From Bradyrhizobium prioriisuperbiae (GTDB taxonomy: Bacteria > Pseudomonadota > Alphaproteobacteria > Rhizobiales > Xanthobacteraceae): DNA of 64,000 nt. Made by a program: the position numbers and the translations under genes. Positions 17,356 to 26,169 of the stretch are shown here, piece after piece. The stretch is from contig NZ_CP135921.1 of the NCBI RefSeq assembly GCF_032397745.1, forward strand, positions 1,674,001-1,738,000, in the 5' to 3' direction. The first letter of the stretch is position 1. Every line of letters starts with the position of its first letter. The notes below the pieces were generated by a model. The model had not been told where the DNA came from. It was given only the letters and a program-made list of their open reading frames with translations, and did not search any database.

Positions 17356-18335
17356 GACACCACGACTCCTGCGGTTCGACGGCCCGATCGCCTGGCGAAC
17401 CCGACAATGACCTGCTGCAGCACGATGAAGGCGAACAGCAGGATGCCGGTCACGATCTTGGTCCACCAGCTCGACAGCGAACCATCGAAATTGATGTAGG
17501 TCTGGATCAGGCCCTGGATCAGCACGCCGACGAAGGTGCCGAATACGAAGCCGTACCCTCCGGTCAATAGCGTACCACCGATCACCACCGCGGCAATGGT
17601 GTCGAGTTCGACGCCCACCGCCGAAAGCGAATAACCCGCTGATGTATAGAACGAGAACACGATGCCCGACAGGCCCGCCAGCATGCTGGACAGCATGTAG
17701 ATGAGGATTGTGGTCGGCGCGACGCGTACGCCCATCAGCGCGGTCGAGACCCGGCTGCCGCCGAGCGCATAGACATTGGCGCCGAACCGCGTGAAGTGCA
17801 GCAGAACGATTCCCACGGCGAAGACCGCGAGCAAGATCATGGCGATGACTGTCAGTCGCCCGCCGCCGGGCAAGGCGATCGCATGATCGGCGAGATTCGC
17901 ATACAGCGGCGCGTTGATCGGGATCGACTCCGTCGACATCAGGAAGCTGGTGCCGCGTGCCAGGAACATGCCGGCAAGGGTCACGATGAAGGGCGGCATG
18001 TCGAAAAACTGGATCACAGCCCCCATGGCCGCGCCGAACACGGCGCAGATCACCAGGATCATGGCAAAGGCGGCGAACGGCGGGACGTCATGCCGCTCGA
18101 TCGCAAGCGCAAGAAACACCGTGGTGAAACCGATCACCGAGCCGACCGAGAGATCGATCCCGCCGGAGATGATGACAAAGGTCATCCCCATCGCCACGAT
18201 GCCAAGGAAGGCATTGTCGGTCAAAAGATTGGCGACCACCCGGGTTGAGGTGAAATTCGGGAACTGCAGCGAGCAGATCACAAAGCCTGCGATGAACACG
18301 GCCGTGGTGACACTGACAGGAAGCAACCGGTTCAT
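17352..18335 (-). CDS. yjfF: Galactofuranose-type ABC transporter permease (YjfF-like)
   Basis: 327 residues, CUT2 permease family. Long blocks match E. coli Yjf[52 protein letters not shown], and QGLIQTYINFDGSLSSWWTK. It is the second of two permeases that would form a heterodimeric channel with the YtfT-like protein. Start ATG 18335 overlaps the ytfT stop by 4 bp (ATGA). The open frame continues upstream within ytfT but that extension is antisense-like noise. Confidence 0.92.
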   Translation of the reverse strand: MNRLLPVSVTTAVFIAGFVICSLQFPNFTSTRVVANLLTDNAFLGIVAMGMTFVIISGGIDLSVGSVIGFTTVFLALAIERHDVPPFAAFAMILVICAVFGAAMGAVIQFFDMPPFIVTLAGMFLARGTSFLMSTESIPINAPLYANLADHAIALPGGGRLTVIAMILLAVFAVGIVLLHFTRFGANVYALGGSRVSTALMGVRVAPTTILIYMLSSMLAGLSGIVFSFYTSAGYSLSAVGVELDTIAAVVIGGTLLTGGYGFVFGTFVGVLIQGLIQTYINFDGSLSSWWTKIVTGILLFAFIVLQQVIVGFARRSGRRTAGVVVS

Positions 18336-19312
18336 TTGCGCACCTTCGACAGCAGCAGGCCGAGATCGAGGCGCGGCGACTGCAGCAGCAGCACGATCAG
18401 CACCACCACGGCCTTGACCACCAGGTTGAATTCGGGCGGAAAGCCGGACAGCAGGATGCCGGTGTTCATGGCCTGGATGATCAGTGCGCCGACTACAGCG
18501 AGAACCAGGCTGAAACGCCCGCCGAACAACGAGGTGCCGCCGATCACCACGGCGAGGATGGCATCGAGCTCGAGCCACAGTCCGGCATTGTTGGCATCGG
18601 CGCCGAGGATGTCGGCGGCCGCGATCAGGCCGGCGATCGCGGCACACAGGCTGCACCAGACATAGACAGCCATGATCATGGCGCGGGTGCCTACGCCGGC
18701 CAGCGCACTGGCTTTGGCATTGGCCCCGGTCGCCTCGATCATCAATCCCAGCGCCGTGCCGCGCACCAGAGCGACCGTCAGCGCCAGCATGGCGAAGGCG
18801 ATCACCACCGGCGCCGGAATGCCGAGCACCGATCCGCCGCCGAGCCACGCCAATTCCGGCGAGGTGAAGGTGACGATGCGCCCCTCGGTGACAAGCTGGG
18901 CGATGCCGCGCCCGGCCACCATCAGGATCAGCGTGGCGACAATCGGCTGGATGCCGAGCACCGCGACCAGGATGCCGTTCCAGAGGCCGCACAACAGGCC
19001 GGCTCCGAGCGCCGCCGCAATCACCACCGGCAGCGAATAGTTATCCGCGAGGCTCGCCGCGATCGCGCCCGAGATCGCCATCACGGCGCCGACCGACAGG
19101 TCGATGCCGCGGGTCGCGATGACCAGCACCATGCCGAGCGACAGCAGCGCCACCGGCGCGCCGCGATTGAACACGTCGATCAAGCTGCCGAACAGCCGGC
19201 CGTCCTGCAGCCGCAGGTCGAAGAACTGCGGCGACACCGTCCAGTTGATCGCCAGGATCGCCAGGAAGGCGAGGATTTGCGGCAGGCCGGCGCGCGGCAG
19301 ACGAAGCGCCAT
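18332..19312 (-). CDS. ytfT: Galactofuranose-type ABC transporter permease (YtfT-like)
   Basis: 326 residues with eight to ten transmembrane segments. CUT2 motifs VLVIATRGIDLSVGAVMAISGA and VIGGTSLFGGRFSLVLAVVGAL are clear. It pairs with the YjfF-like permease, as in the E. coli ytfQRT-yjfF operon. ATG 19312 (MALRLPRAG) follows the ytfR stop by 2 bp; a TTG at 19318 is disregarded. The whole set is translationally coupled. Confidence 0.9.
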   Translation of the reverse strand: MALRLPRAGLPQILAFLAILAINWTVSPQFFDLRLQDGRLFGSLIDVFNRGAPVALLSLGMVLVIATRGIDLSVGAVMAISGAIAASLADNYSLPVVIAAALGAGLLCGLWNGILVAVLGIQPIVATLILMVAGRGIAQLVTEGRIVTFTSPELAWLGGGSVLGIPAPVVIAFAMLALTVALVRGTALGLMIEATGANAKASALAGVGTRAMIMAVYVWCSLCAAIAGLIAAADILGADANNAGLWLELDAILAVVIGGTSLFGGRFSLVLAVVGALIIQAMNTGILLSGFPPEFNLVVKAVVVLIVLLLQSPRLDLGLLLSKVRK

Positions 19313-19314
19313 CG

Positions 19315-20853
19315 TCAATGCTCCCGTTTCGCAAGCGGAGCGTCGGCGGCGATCGCCGCGACAATCGACGACACGTTGATGGCTTCGCCATGCAGCGCCT
19401 CGACATGGGCGCGATCGCGCAGCACGATCACCTCATCGGCATAGGTCACGATCTCTTCGAGCTCGGAGGAAATCACCAGCAGCGCCAGCCCCTCCGCACA
19501 AAGCTGGCGGATCAAGCGGATGATCTCGGCGTGGGCGCCAACATCGATGCCGCGGGTCGGCTCATCGAGGATCAGCAGGCGCGGTTCGGTCGCAAGCCAG
19601 CGGGCCAACAGCGCCTTCTGCTGATTGCCACCCGACAGTAGCCCTATCGGCCGCTCGGGATCGGGCGGGCGAATATCCAGCAGCTTTATGAAACGTTTTG
19701 CGATTTCGTCCTGCTCGTGCCGCGACAGCGGCTTCAGCAGGCCACGGCGCGCCTGCAGCGCCAGCACGATGTTCTCGCGCACGGTCAGTTCCGCCACGAT
19801 GCCTTCGGTCTTGCGCTCCTCGGGGCAGTAGCCAAAACGGTGTTGTACTGCATCGCGCGGCGAACGCAGGCGAACAGCGCGGCCATCGACGGTCACAGTG
19901 CCGGTGTCCGGTCGCTCGGCGCCGAACACAAGGCGCGCGGTCTCGGTTCGCCCGGAGCCGAGCAGGCCGGCCAGCCCGACGACCTCTCCCTCCCGCAGTT
20001 CGAGATCGAAGGGCGCGAGATAGCCGGATTTGCCGAATCCGGAGAACACCGCACATGGCGGGCGCCGGACATCGGCGGAGACATGCACACGCTCGCTGGT
20101 GGCGTCGCTGAGCTCGTGTCCCAGCATCATGTGCACAAGCTCGATGCGCGGCAGATCCGCGGTCTTGCGCTCGCCGACAAGCCGGCCGTTGCGCAGCACC
20201 GTGATGCGGTCGCTGACCGCGTAGACCTGATCCAGAAAGTGGGTCACGAACAGGATGCCGATGCCGCGCTTTGCCAATTGGCGCATGATCGAAAACAGGA
20301 TCTCGACCTCGTGCTTGTCGAGGCTGGCGGTCGGTTCATCGAGAATCAGCACGCGCGCCGACATGTCGACGGCCCGGGCGATGGCCGTGATGTGCTGGAT
20401 GGCAACGGAATAGTCGCCGAGCGGCACCGACACATCGATATGGAGGCCGAACCCTTCGAGCAGCGCCGCGGCGCGGCGGCGCATGTCGCCATCATGGACC
20501 AGGCCGAAGCGGGTCGGCTGCCGGCCAAGAAAGAGATTCTGCGCCACCGACAGGTTCGGCAGCAGATTGACCTCCTGATAGACGGTGGCAATGCCGGCCT
20601 TCAGCGCGGCTTGCGCCGAGCGCGGCGCGATCTCGGCGCCATCCAGCCGCACAGAGCCGGCGTCCCGCGACACCACACCGGTCATGACCTTGATCAGCGT
20701 CGACTTGCCGGCCCCGTTTTCGCCAAGCAGCGCGTGGATTTCACCAGCGTGCAAGCTGAAATCGACGCCGTCGAGCGCGCGAACGCCAGCAAAACTCTTG
20801 CTGAGTCCGCGCGCTTCAAGCAGCGCAGAACCGTGGTCGGAAACATCAGGCAT
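19315..20853 (-). CDS. ytfR: Galactofuranose-type ABC transporter ATP-binding protein (YtfR-like)
   Basis: 512 residues, double-domain CUT2 ATPase. Walker [10 protein letters not shown] (44-52), Q-loop VYQEVNLLPNLSVAQNLFLG, Walker [13 protein letters not shown] in the first half; degenerate GLLGSGRTE, signature [16 protein letters not shown] and [13 protein letters not shown] in the second. ATG 20853 (MPDVSDHG) is chosen; a longer frame runs into the ytfQ end. It powers the YtfT/YjfF permease pair. Confidence 0.92.
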   Translation of the reverse strand: MPDVSDHGSALLEARGLSKSFAGVRALDGVDFSLHAGEIHALLGENGAGKSTLIKVMTGVVSRDAGSVRLDGAEIAPRSAQAALKAGIATVYQEVNLLPNLSVAQNLFLGRQPTRFGLVHDGDMRRRAAALLEGFGLHIDVSVPLGDYSVAIQHITAIARAVDMSARVLILDEPTASLDKHEVEILFSIMRQLAKRGIGILFVTHFLDQVYAVSDRITVLRNGRLVGERKTADLPRIELVHMMLGHELSDATSERVHVSADVRRPPCAVFSGFGKSGYLAPFDLELREGEVVGLAGLLGSGRTETARLVFGAERPDTGTVTVDGRAVRLRSPRDAVQHRFGYCPEERKTEGIVAELTVRENIVLALQARRGLLKPLSRHEQDEIAKRFIKLLDIRPPDPERPIGLLSGGNQQKALLARWLATEPRLLILDEPTRGIDVGAHAEIIRLIRQLCAEGLALLVISSELEEIVTYADEVIVLRDRAHVEALHGEAINVSSIVAAIAADAPLAKREH

Positions 20854-20885
20854 GCGTTCGATGTTCCCGCCGCCGGCGCCCAGCC

Positions 20886-21878
20886 TCAATATCCGAGGCC
20901 TTTCTTGCTGTCGTAGATCTTCTGCGGATTGTCAGCAGCGGTGAAGAGTTTTGACTCGGTCTGGATCCATTTCGGTGGCACGGTGCCCTTGGCTTTGTAG
21001 GCGATGATGGCGTCGAACGCAGGCCCCGCCATGTCCGGCGTCAACTCGACCGTGGCATTGGCTTCGCCCGCGGCGATGGCCTTGAAGATGTCCGGCACCG
21101 CATCGATCGAGACGGTGAGAATATCCTTGCCCGGCTTCAGGCCGGCTTCCTTCATCGCCTGGATGGCACCGACCATCATGTCGTCATTATGCGCATAGAC
21201 GGCGCAGATGCTCTTGCCGCCGCCTTCGGCCTTGATGAAGCTCTCCATCACTTCCTTGCCCTTGGCGCGGGTGAAGTCGCCGGTTTGGCTGCGCACCACC
21301 TTGATGTTGGCAGACTTGGCAATCGCGGTGTCGAAACCTTTTTTGCGGTTGGCGGCGACACTGGCGCCGACCGTGCCTTGCAGCTCGACCACGCTGCAGG
21401 CTTTGCCGCCGAGTGTCTTCGCCAGCCAATCGCCGGCCACCTCGCCTTCGTGCACGCTGTCGGAGGTGACCGCGGTCAGATACAGGTCCTTGCCTGAGGG
21501 ATCGATGTCGCGGTCGAGCAGCACGACCGGGATCTTGGCTTCCTTGGCCTCCTTCAGCACCGCATCCCATCCGGTGGAGACCACGGGCGCGAGAAAGATG
21601 GCATCGACATTCTGCGCGATGAAGGACCGGATCGCCTTGATCTGGTTTTCCTGCTTCTGCTGGGCGTCGGCGATCTTGAAATTGACGTTGCGCTTCTTGG
21701 CTTCCGACTTGGAAACCGAGGTCTCAGCAGCCCGCCAGCCGGATTCCGAGCCGATTTGCGAGAATCCAATGGTCAGTTGGGCAGCCTGGGCGTTGAAATT
21801 TAGCGCGGGGCCGGTCAGCACCGCAGCGGCAAGCAAGGCTTTAAAGGACAAACCTGTCTTGAAGGACATCCGTGTCAT
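20886..21878 (-). CDS. ytfQ: Galactofuranose-type periplasmic binding protein (YtfQ-like)
   Basis: 330 residues with a signal peptide ending NAQAA at about residue 33. The mature sequence is very close to E. coli YtfQ: LTIGFSQIGSESGWRAAETS, QQKQENQIKAIRSFIAQNVD, VVELQGTVGASVAANRKKGF, SQTGDFTRAKGKEVMESFIK, VYAHNDDMMVGAIQAMKEAG. YtfQ binds galactofuranose (and galactopyranose), suggesting uptake of galactose released from exopolysaccharides or lipopolysaccharide. ATG 21878 has GGAG 10 bases upstream. First gene of the long minus-strand sugar array. Confidence 0.93.
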   Translation of the reverse strand: MTRMSFKTGLSFKALLAAAVLTGPALNFNAQAAQLTIGFSQIGSESGWRAAETSVSKSEAKKRNVNFKIADAQQKQENQIKAIRSFIAQNVDAIFLAPVVSTGWDAVLKEAKEAKIPVVLLDRDIDPSGKDLYLTAVTSDSVHEGEVAGDWLAKTLGGKACSVVELQGTVGASVAANRKKGFDTAIAKSANIKVVRSQTGDFTRAKGKEVMESFIKAEGGGKSICAVYAHNDDMMVGAIQAMKEAGLKPGKDILTVSIDAVPDIFKAIAAGEANATVELTPDMAGPAFDAIIAYKAKGTVPPKWIQTESKLFTAADNPQKIYDSKKGLGY

Positions 21879-21961
21879 GAGGCGTTTTCTCCGAATTTTG
21901 ACCACGCCGCTTCGTTGAGCGGCTCAGTGTGCGGCAGACTGACACGGAGAAAACGGCCTTA

Positions 21962-21977
21962 CTAGTAATATTATTAG
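21962..21977. promoter_or_regulatory. AT-rich near-palindrome upstream of ytfQ (candidate GntR operator)
   Basis: CTAGTAATATTATTAG pairs at 7 of 8 positions per arm. It lies 84 bp upstream of the ytfQ start in the only AT-rich part (21958-22010) of the intergenic region, which must contain the ytfQ promoter. The GntR-family regulator encoded inside the operon is the natural candidate ligand. Confidence 0.4.
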
Positions 21978-22023
21978 ACTAATTATATTCCCAAAATGTG
22001 GGTTAAAACGTCCTTCCAATGAC

Positions 22024-23583
22024 TTACGGTCCGGCGAAGGTCATTGAAAAGGCATGCGGCTTTGTGTCGGGACATCTCATGACGACGCCGTCATCGTCCG
22101 CGCGCACCTCGACCGAACCGGTCACACTGAGCGCATCGCCGCTGTCGCGGGCGATCACCTGACCATCGCAGCGCAGTTCCCAGGGGCCGCGCGACCAGAT
22201 GTTGCCAAGCAGGACGGCGCCATCGGGCGTGCCGCCCTCGATCTGCTGCAAGGAAAACTCCAGCCGGTTCGTCGCCGGATCGAACACCGCTTTGCTAACG
22301 TCGACATCAGGCGCGACCCGCAGCAACGCCGGGGCCTCAAAGTGCGCGGCATCCCATGGCGCGTTGTAGAAGTGCCAGAGCCCATCCGGGATGTTGAGAC
22401 GCGCATAACCGAGCAGCACGTTGCCGGACATCGGCTCCATCAAAGTGCGGTTGCCGGCGGCATCTTCGAACATGTCGTTGCGCGGATAATAGAGGCCACC
22501 GTCACGCCAGCGCGGGGCCATGTGGCGATCGGCATGGGTTAACAGACCACGCAATGTCTCCGCATCTCCCATCTCGGAGACCCAGGCCGCGACCCAGCCA
22601 AAGTCGCAGTCGTCATTGACGATCTGCTGCCCCATCACCAGCGGACGCGGATTGGTGTTGATCGACAGCGCGCCATCCTTGCCCGGCTTCACCAGGTCGC
22701 GGATCTGGCGCGGATAGTGTTCATGCACGAAATCGCGATTCCACATGTTCAGCAGCGCACCGGCCCAGGCATCGACCCATGGCGATTTGCCGATGTTCTC
22801 GCGGACCGCCTTGGTGTCCTGCGACATCATGATGTGATAGTGGCCATTCTCGCCGACCCGGCCAAAGTCTTCCCACGCCTGTTCGTAGCTGTGCGTGACC
22901 TCGTCAGCCATGGTGCCGCCATAGACCAGATCGTGCATGCGAAAGCCGAGGATCGCCGGCTGATTGCAAATCTGGAACACGCAGTTCGGCTCGCAGGCGA
23001 CGCCGAGATATCCGCTCTCCACCATCTGCCAGTAGATGTGGTCATTCAGCGACTTCTGGTCGTATTCAAAGCGCTTCTCGCCACCACCCCAGAAGAACGA
23101 CCAGTGCTTGAACGTCAGCGCGCCCGGCTGCGCATAACGGTCATCCTTGAACAGATAATTGTACATCAGCGCCATGGACTGCACGTAGGCGCTGTACATG
23201 ATGTTATCACGCACCACCGGATTCCATTCCTCGCGGTAGTTTCCGGCCAAGTGCGCATTAAAAACGCTGCCGCCACGGCTGACGTCGCGCCAGTACATCC
23301 ACACTTCCGGCAGCAGCATCTTCTCCATCAGCTTCTCGAACACCGGCTTGAACACGCCGGGTGCCGCGGGCAGGCGATGGCGGTGGGTCAATGCGAGCGC
23401 GTAGGCCATATAGGCAAGCTGAAAACGATAGCCGCCAAAATCCTCCTGGCCGTAGCCCTTGCCGTTCATCAGCTCCCACTGATTGGGCGGCTGGTTTGCC
23501 AGATTGGCGAAGTGGCGGAGATGTCCAAGCTGCAGAGCATCGAGTCCGTCGGCATCATAGGCCGTCATGGTGCTAGCAGTCAT
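22024..23583 (-). CDS. Linalool dehydratase/isomerase (Ldi)-family protein
   Basis: 519 residues of an (alpha/alpha)6-barrel-like enzyme family. The block GVACEPNCVFQICNQ (C197, C206) matches the C-E-P...C-N block of Castellaniella Ldi, including the exact 9-residue spacing between the two active-site cysteines; VVRDNIMYSAYVQSM matches its NIMYKGH region, but the His there is Tyr133 here. No signal peptide is seen, unlike periplasmic Ldi, and the protein is longer at the C-terminus with a beta-rich extension. Function and substrate are unknown; it should not be called linalool dehydratase. ATG 23583 has GGGAGAG upstream. It is 49 bp downstream of a marR gene on the same strand. Confidence 0.75.
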   Translation of the reverse strand: MTASTMTAYDADGLDALQLGHLRHFANLANQPPNQWELMNGKGYGQEDFGGYRFQLAYMAYALALTHRHRLPAAPGVFKPVFEKLMEKMLLPEVWMYWRDVSRGGSVFNAHLAGNYREEWNPVVRDNIMYSAYVQSMALMYNYLFKDDRYAQPGALTFKHWSFFWGGGEKRFEYDQKSLNDHIYWQMVESGYLGVACEPNCVFQICNQPAILGFRMHDLVYGGTMADEVTHSYEQAWEDFGRVGENGHYHIMMSQDTKAVRENIGKSPWVDAWAGALLNMWNRDFVHEHYPRQIRDLVKPGKDGALSINTNPRPLVMGQQIVNDDCDFGWVAAWVSEMGDAETLRGLLTHADRHMAPRWRDGGLYYPRNDMFEDAAGNRTLMEPMSGNVLLGYARLNIPDGLWHFYNAPWDAAHFEAPALLRVAPDVDVSKAVFDPATNRLEFSLQQIEGGTPDGAVLLGNIWSRGPWELRCDGQVIARDSGDALSVTGSVEVRADDDGVVMRCPDTKPHAFSMTFAGP

Positions 23584-23632
23584 GGCGCGCTCTCCCTCGG
23601 GTGCTCTGCGGCACCGCCTTCACATTCGCCGG

Positions 23633-24082
23633 TCAAACTCCCGGCCCGAAGCCGACAGTGTCGCTCGCGCCCAGCCGTCCCAGCAAATCACGCAATTGGT
23701 CCATCTCGGCGTCGCTGAACTTGCCGTTCAACTGCGTGTCGAAACTCATCACCGCCTGGCGCAGCCGCAAAAACAGCGCCCGCCCTTTCGCCGTCAGCTC
23801 CACCACCTGCACCCGCCTGTTTTCCGGCTGGCGTGTTCGCGTCAGCAGCCCATCGCGTTCCATGCTGGTGAGATGATGGGTCAGGGTCGGCCCCTGCACG
23901 CCGATGGCGGCGGCAAGATCGGCCTGGGTGCGATGCTCGCCGTCCATCAACGCCAGCAGGATCAGCCAGACCGGACGCGATCCGCCCTTCTCGTTCAGCG
24001 TATCCTCAAAGCTGCGCGCGACGGACTTCGCCGTCTGCACCAGCAGCAGTCCGATCGGTTTGCGACCCGGCTTCATTATCAT
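23633..24082 (-). CDS. MarR-family transcriptional regulator
   Basis: 149 residues. The MarR winged helix is seen as WLILLALMDGEHRTQADLAAAIGVQGPTLTHHLTSMERDGLLTRTRQPENRRVQVVELTAKG, with the wing Asp/Glu-Asn-Arg-Arg motif. ATG 24082 (or 24076) starts just 6 bp from a 35-bp palindrome that is almost certainly its own operator. It likely heads an operon with the downstream Ldi-like gene and is divergent from a small membrane protein gene. Confidence 0.88.
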   Translation of the reverse strand: MIMKPGRKPIGLLLVQTAKSVARSFEDTLNEKGGSRPVWLILLALMDGEHRTQADLAAAIGVQGPTLTHHLTSMERDGLLTRTRQPENRRVQVVELTAKGRALFLRLRQAVMSFDTQLNGKFSDAEMDQLRDLLGRLGASDTVGFGPGV

Positions 24083-24087
24083 GCCAG

Positions 24088-24122
24088 ATACATAGACATC
24101 TAACAGTTAGATGTCTATGTAT
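24088..24122. promoter_or_regulatory. 35-bp perfect palindrome, MarR operator
   Basis: ATACATAGACATCTAA (24088-24103), a 3-base centre CAG, then its exact reverse complement (24107-24122). It sits between the divergent marR gene and the small membrane-protein gene, overlapping where both promoters must lie. TTAGATGTCTA-like cores are common MarR-family sites. Confidence 0.8.
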
Positions 24123-24168
24123 TTCACGCAAGCGGATCTTCCCTTCCATTCGAAAGGACACCCCCACC

Positions 24169-24522
24169 ATGATCACTGGAGTCATCATCCTGATCGCACT
24201 GCATGCCCTGAGCGGCATATTCTGGGCCGGATCGACCTTCACCTTGGCGCGCTCCGGCGGCGCCGGCAGCGACGCGCTGTTTCGCCCTCAGATGGGTGCC
24301 GCGGTTGTCGCGGTGCTGACGGGTGTCGGCATGTGGCACCTGCTGCACGCCGGCAATTTCGGACTGGGAGAGAAGGTGCTGGCAGCCGGTACACTTGCGG
24401 CCATCGCCGCCGCGGGCGTGCAAGGCGCGCTGCATCGCAAACAACCTGCGGTGGCGCAGCGGATCGCGGGAGGACTGTTGGCCCTCACCGTGGTGTGCAT
24501 GGTGGTGGCGCGTTACGTCTGA
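24169..24522 (+). CDS. Small four-helix membrane protein, function unknown
   Basis: 117 residues with four hydrophobic stretches: about 2-22, 42-60, 70-85 and 98-115. There is no recognisable catalytic motif; the composition (Gly/Ala/Leu/Val rich with conserved-looking HALSGIFWAGSTF) resembles small membrane proteins related to CopD/DUF-type families. ATG 24169 has AAAGGA upstream. It shares the 35-bp operator with the divergent marR gene and is therefore probably induced by the same ligand; an export or stress role is plausible but unproven. Confidence 0.65.
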   Translation: MITGVIILIALHALSGIFWAGSTFTLARSGGAGSDALFRPQMGAAVVAVLTGVGMWHLLHAGNFGLGEKVLAAGTLAAIAAAGVQGALHRKQPAVAQRIAGGLLALTVVCMVVARYV

Positions 24523-24597
24523 TCTCAGGGCATTGGCAGGGAATGCCATGCTGTTATATCTGTGGGGTCCGAGTTGCAGAAAAAGCAAACCCCACCG

Positions 24598-25569
24598 ATG
24601 GACTTACGCCAGCTCCGAACATTCCGGTCGGTCGCCGAACTGGGCAGTCTCAGCAAGGCCTCCGACCGCCTGCGCGTCGCCCAGCCGGCACTGAGTCGGC
24701 ACATCAAGCTGCTTGAGCACGAATTGCGGGTAGAACTGTTCACCCGCAACGGCCGCGGCATGATCCTCACCAGTGCCGGCCAGATGCTGCTCGATCGCAC
24801 CAGCGGTGTCGTCAGGCAGATCGAGCAGGTGCGCGACGACCTGCAATCGATCAAGGGGACCCCATCGGGGAATGTGGTGCTCGGGCTGGTGCCCACAGTC
24901 AGTTGCGTGCTGTCTGCCGGCTTCGCCCGCCGCATTGTCGAGCGGTTTCCCGACATTTCACTGCGGATCGTCGAAAGCTATGGCGGGCATCTGGTGGAAT
25001 GGCTGCACCGTGGCGAAATGGATCTCGCCATCATCTACGGGCCATCCACCGATCTGCATCTCTCGGTGCAAACGCTGGGGCGTGACGACTTGGTCGCGGT
25101 CGGCCCTCACGGTTGCGGGCTGGCCCAGCGCAAGCAGGTCGACATCGGCTGGCTGGCCGCGCAAAAGCTGGTGCTGCCGAGCAACTCGCACGGACTTCGT
25201 GTGCTGATCGAGAAAGCCGCCGCCCGCAAGTCGCTGTCTCTCAACGTCTCGGTCGAAGCCGACTCGTTTCGTGTGCTGACCAGTTTTGTCGAGGAAGGGC
25301 TCGGGTTCACCGTGCTGCCGCAGTCGGCGGTTCGCACCGAAGTTGCGCAGGGCCGCCTCGAAATCGCTGATATCGTCAAGCCGACTCTCAGCCGCGAACT
25401 GATCCTGGCGGCGCCGGCCGACCGTCCGCCGTCGATCGCGACTGCCAGCATTTCGAGCCTGATCCGCAAGGAGATCCAGAGCCTCGCCGACGACGGGCTC
25501 TGGAATATTCGTCTGGCGGCACAAACCGAGCGTAGCGTTGCACGAGGCAAGCGGTCGCAAGCCAAGTGA
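24598..25569 (+). CDS. LysR-family transcriptional regulator
   Basis: 323 residues. N-terminal HTH MDLRQLRTFRSVAELGSLSKASDRLRVAQPALSRHIKLLEHELRVELFTRNGRGM is textbook LysR, followed by a substrate-binding domain (GNVVLGLVPTVSCVLS; MDLAIIYGP; VEEGLGFTVLPQSAV). Start ATG 24598 is the conserved LysR start; a GTG frame from 24562 is rejected. It converges on the split decarboxylase genes. It may regulate them or the divergent dehydrogenase gene, though it is not positioned head-to-head with either. Confidence 0.9.
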   Translation: MDLRQLRTFRSVAELGSLSKASDRLRVAQPALSRHIKLLEHELRVELFTRNGRGMILTSAGQMLLDRTSGVVRQIEQVRDDLQSIKGTPSGNVVLGLVPTVSCVLSAGFARRIVERFPDISLRIVESYGGHLVEWLHRGEMDLAIIYGPSTDLHLSVQTLGRDDLVAVGPHGCGLAQRKQVDIGWLAAQKLVLPSNSHGLRVLIEKAAARKSLSLNVSVEADSFRVLTSFVEEGLGFTVLPQSAVRTEVAQGRLEIADIVKPTLSRELILAAPADRPPSIATASISSLIRKEIQSLADDGLWNIRLAAQTERSVARGKRSQAK

Positions 25570-25575
25570 CTTGAG

Positions 25576-26169
25576 TTAAGTGACCTGAAACCCGAGGTGC
25601 TGGCGGAACCGGTTCTTGACAAACGCACCATCGCGCGGCGGCAGCACGCGGGGCGGATTACCCGGTGCGATCGAGATGCGCAGGAAGCGCGGTCCTTCGC
25701 TCACACTCTGCAGCTTGCCGCGATAGGACTCGATGCCGGCGAGATCAGCGACGTCGGTGACCGACGTAAAGCCTGCGCCCTCGGCCACCGTGCCAAGACG
25801 CGCACCGCGCCCGGAATGGCTGAGCTGCATGCCGGTTTCACCGAAATGACCGTTATCGAGCACCGCAATGGTCAGATTGAGCGGCCGACTGACGCCGACC
25901 GTGAACAGGGCGCCGAGGCCCATCAATTGCTCGCCATCGCCGGTCAGCACCAGCACCGGCCGCTTCGGCTGCGCCTGGGCCAGGCCCAGTCCGATCATCG
26001 CCGCGCCGCCCATCGCGCCCCAGAGATAGAAATTGGCGTCATGCTCTCCGGCCGCGAACAGGTCGTAGGTCGAGGAGCCGAGTCCGGCCACCACCAGCAA
26101 ATCCCCGCGGTCGGCCAGCAACGCCTTGACCGCATCACGACGATGCATTGTTCCAAATGTCGCTGACAT
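25576..26169 (-). CDS. Thiamine-diphosphate enzyme, C-terminal (PYR/PP) half, sulfopyruvate decarboxylase beta-like
   Basis: 197 residues. The thiamine diphosphate/Mg motif runs from GDGEQLMGLGALFTV to LDNGHFGETG (G-D-G then about 25 residues to D-N-G). The size and gene pairing resemble ComE, the beta subunit of sulfopyruvate decarboxylase, or the corresponding half of phosphonopyruvate decarboxylase. ATG 26169 overlaps the alpha stop by one base (TGATG). Substrate is inferred only from family and neighbours. Confidence 0.8.
   Translation of the reverse strand: MSATFGTMHRRDAVKALLADRGDLLVVAGLGSSTYDLFAAGEHDANFYLWGAMGGAAMIGLGLAQAQPKRPVLVLTGDGEQLMGLGALFTVGVSRPLNLTIAVLDNGHFGETGMQLSHSGRGARLGTVAEGAGFTSVTDVADLAGIESYRGKLQSVSEGPRFLRISIAPGNPPRVLPPRDGAFVKNRFRQHLGFQVT

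Noticed and set aside
18336..18992. N-terminal extension of the YjfF-like permease frame into the YtfT-like gene.
   Set aside because: It overlaps the upstream permease completely and lacks a matching signature; ATG 18335 gives the family length.
22024..23583. Naming the Ldi-like protein as linalool dehydratase.
   Set aside because: Only the cysteine block and one neighbouring region match; an active-site His is replaced and the signal peptide is missing, so only family membership is claimed.
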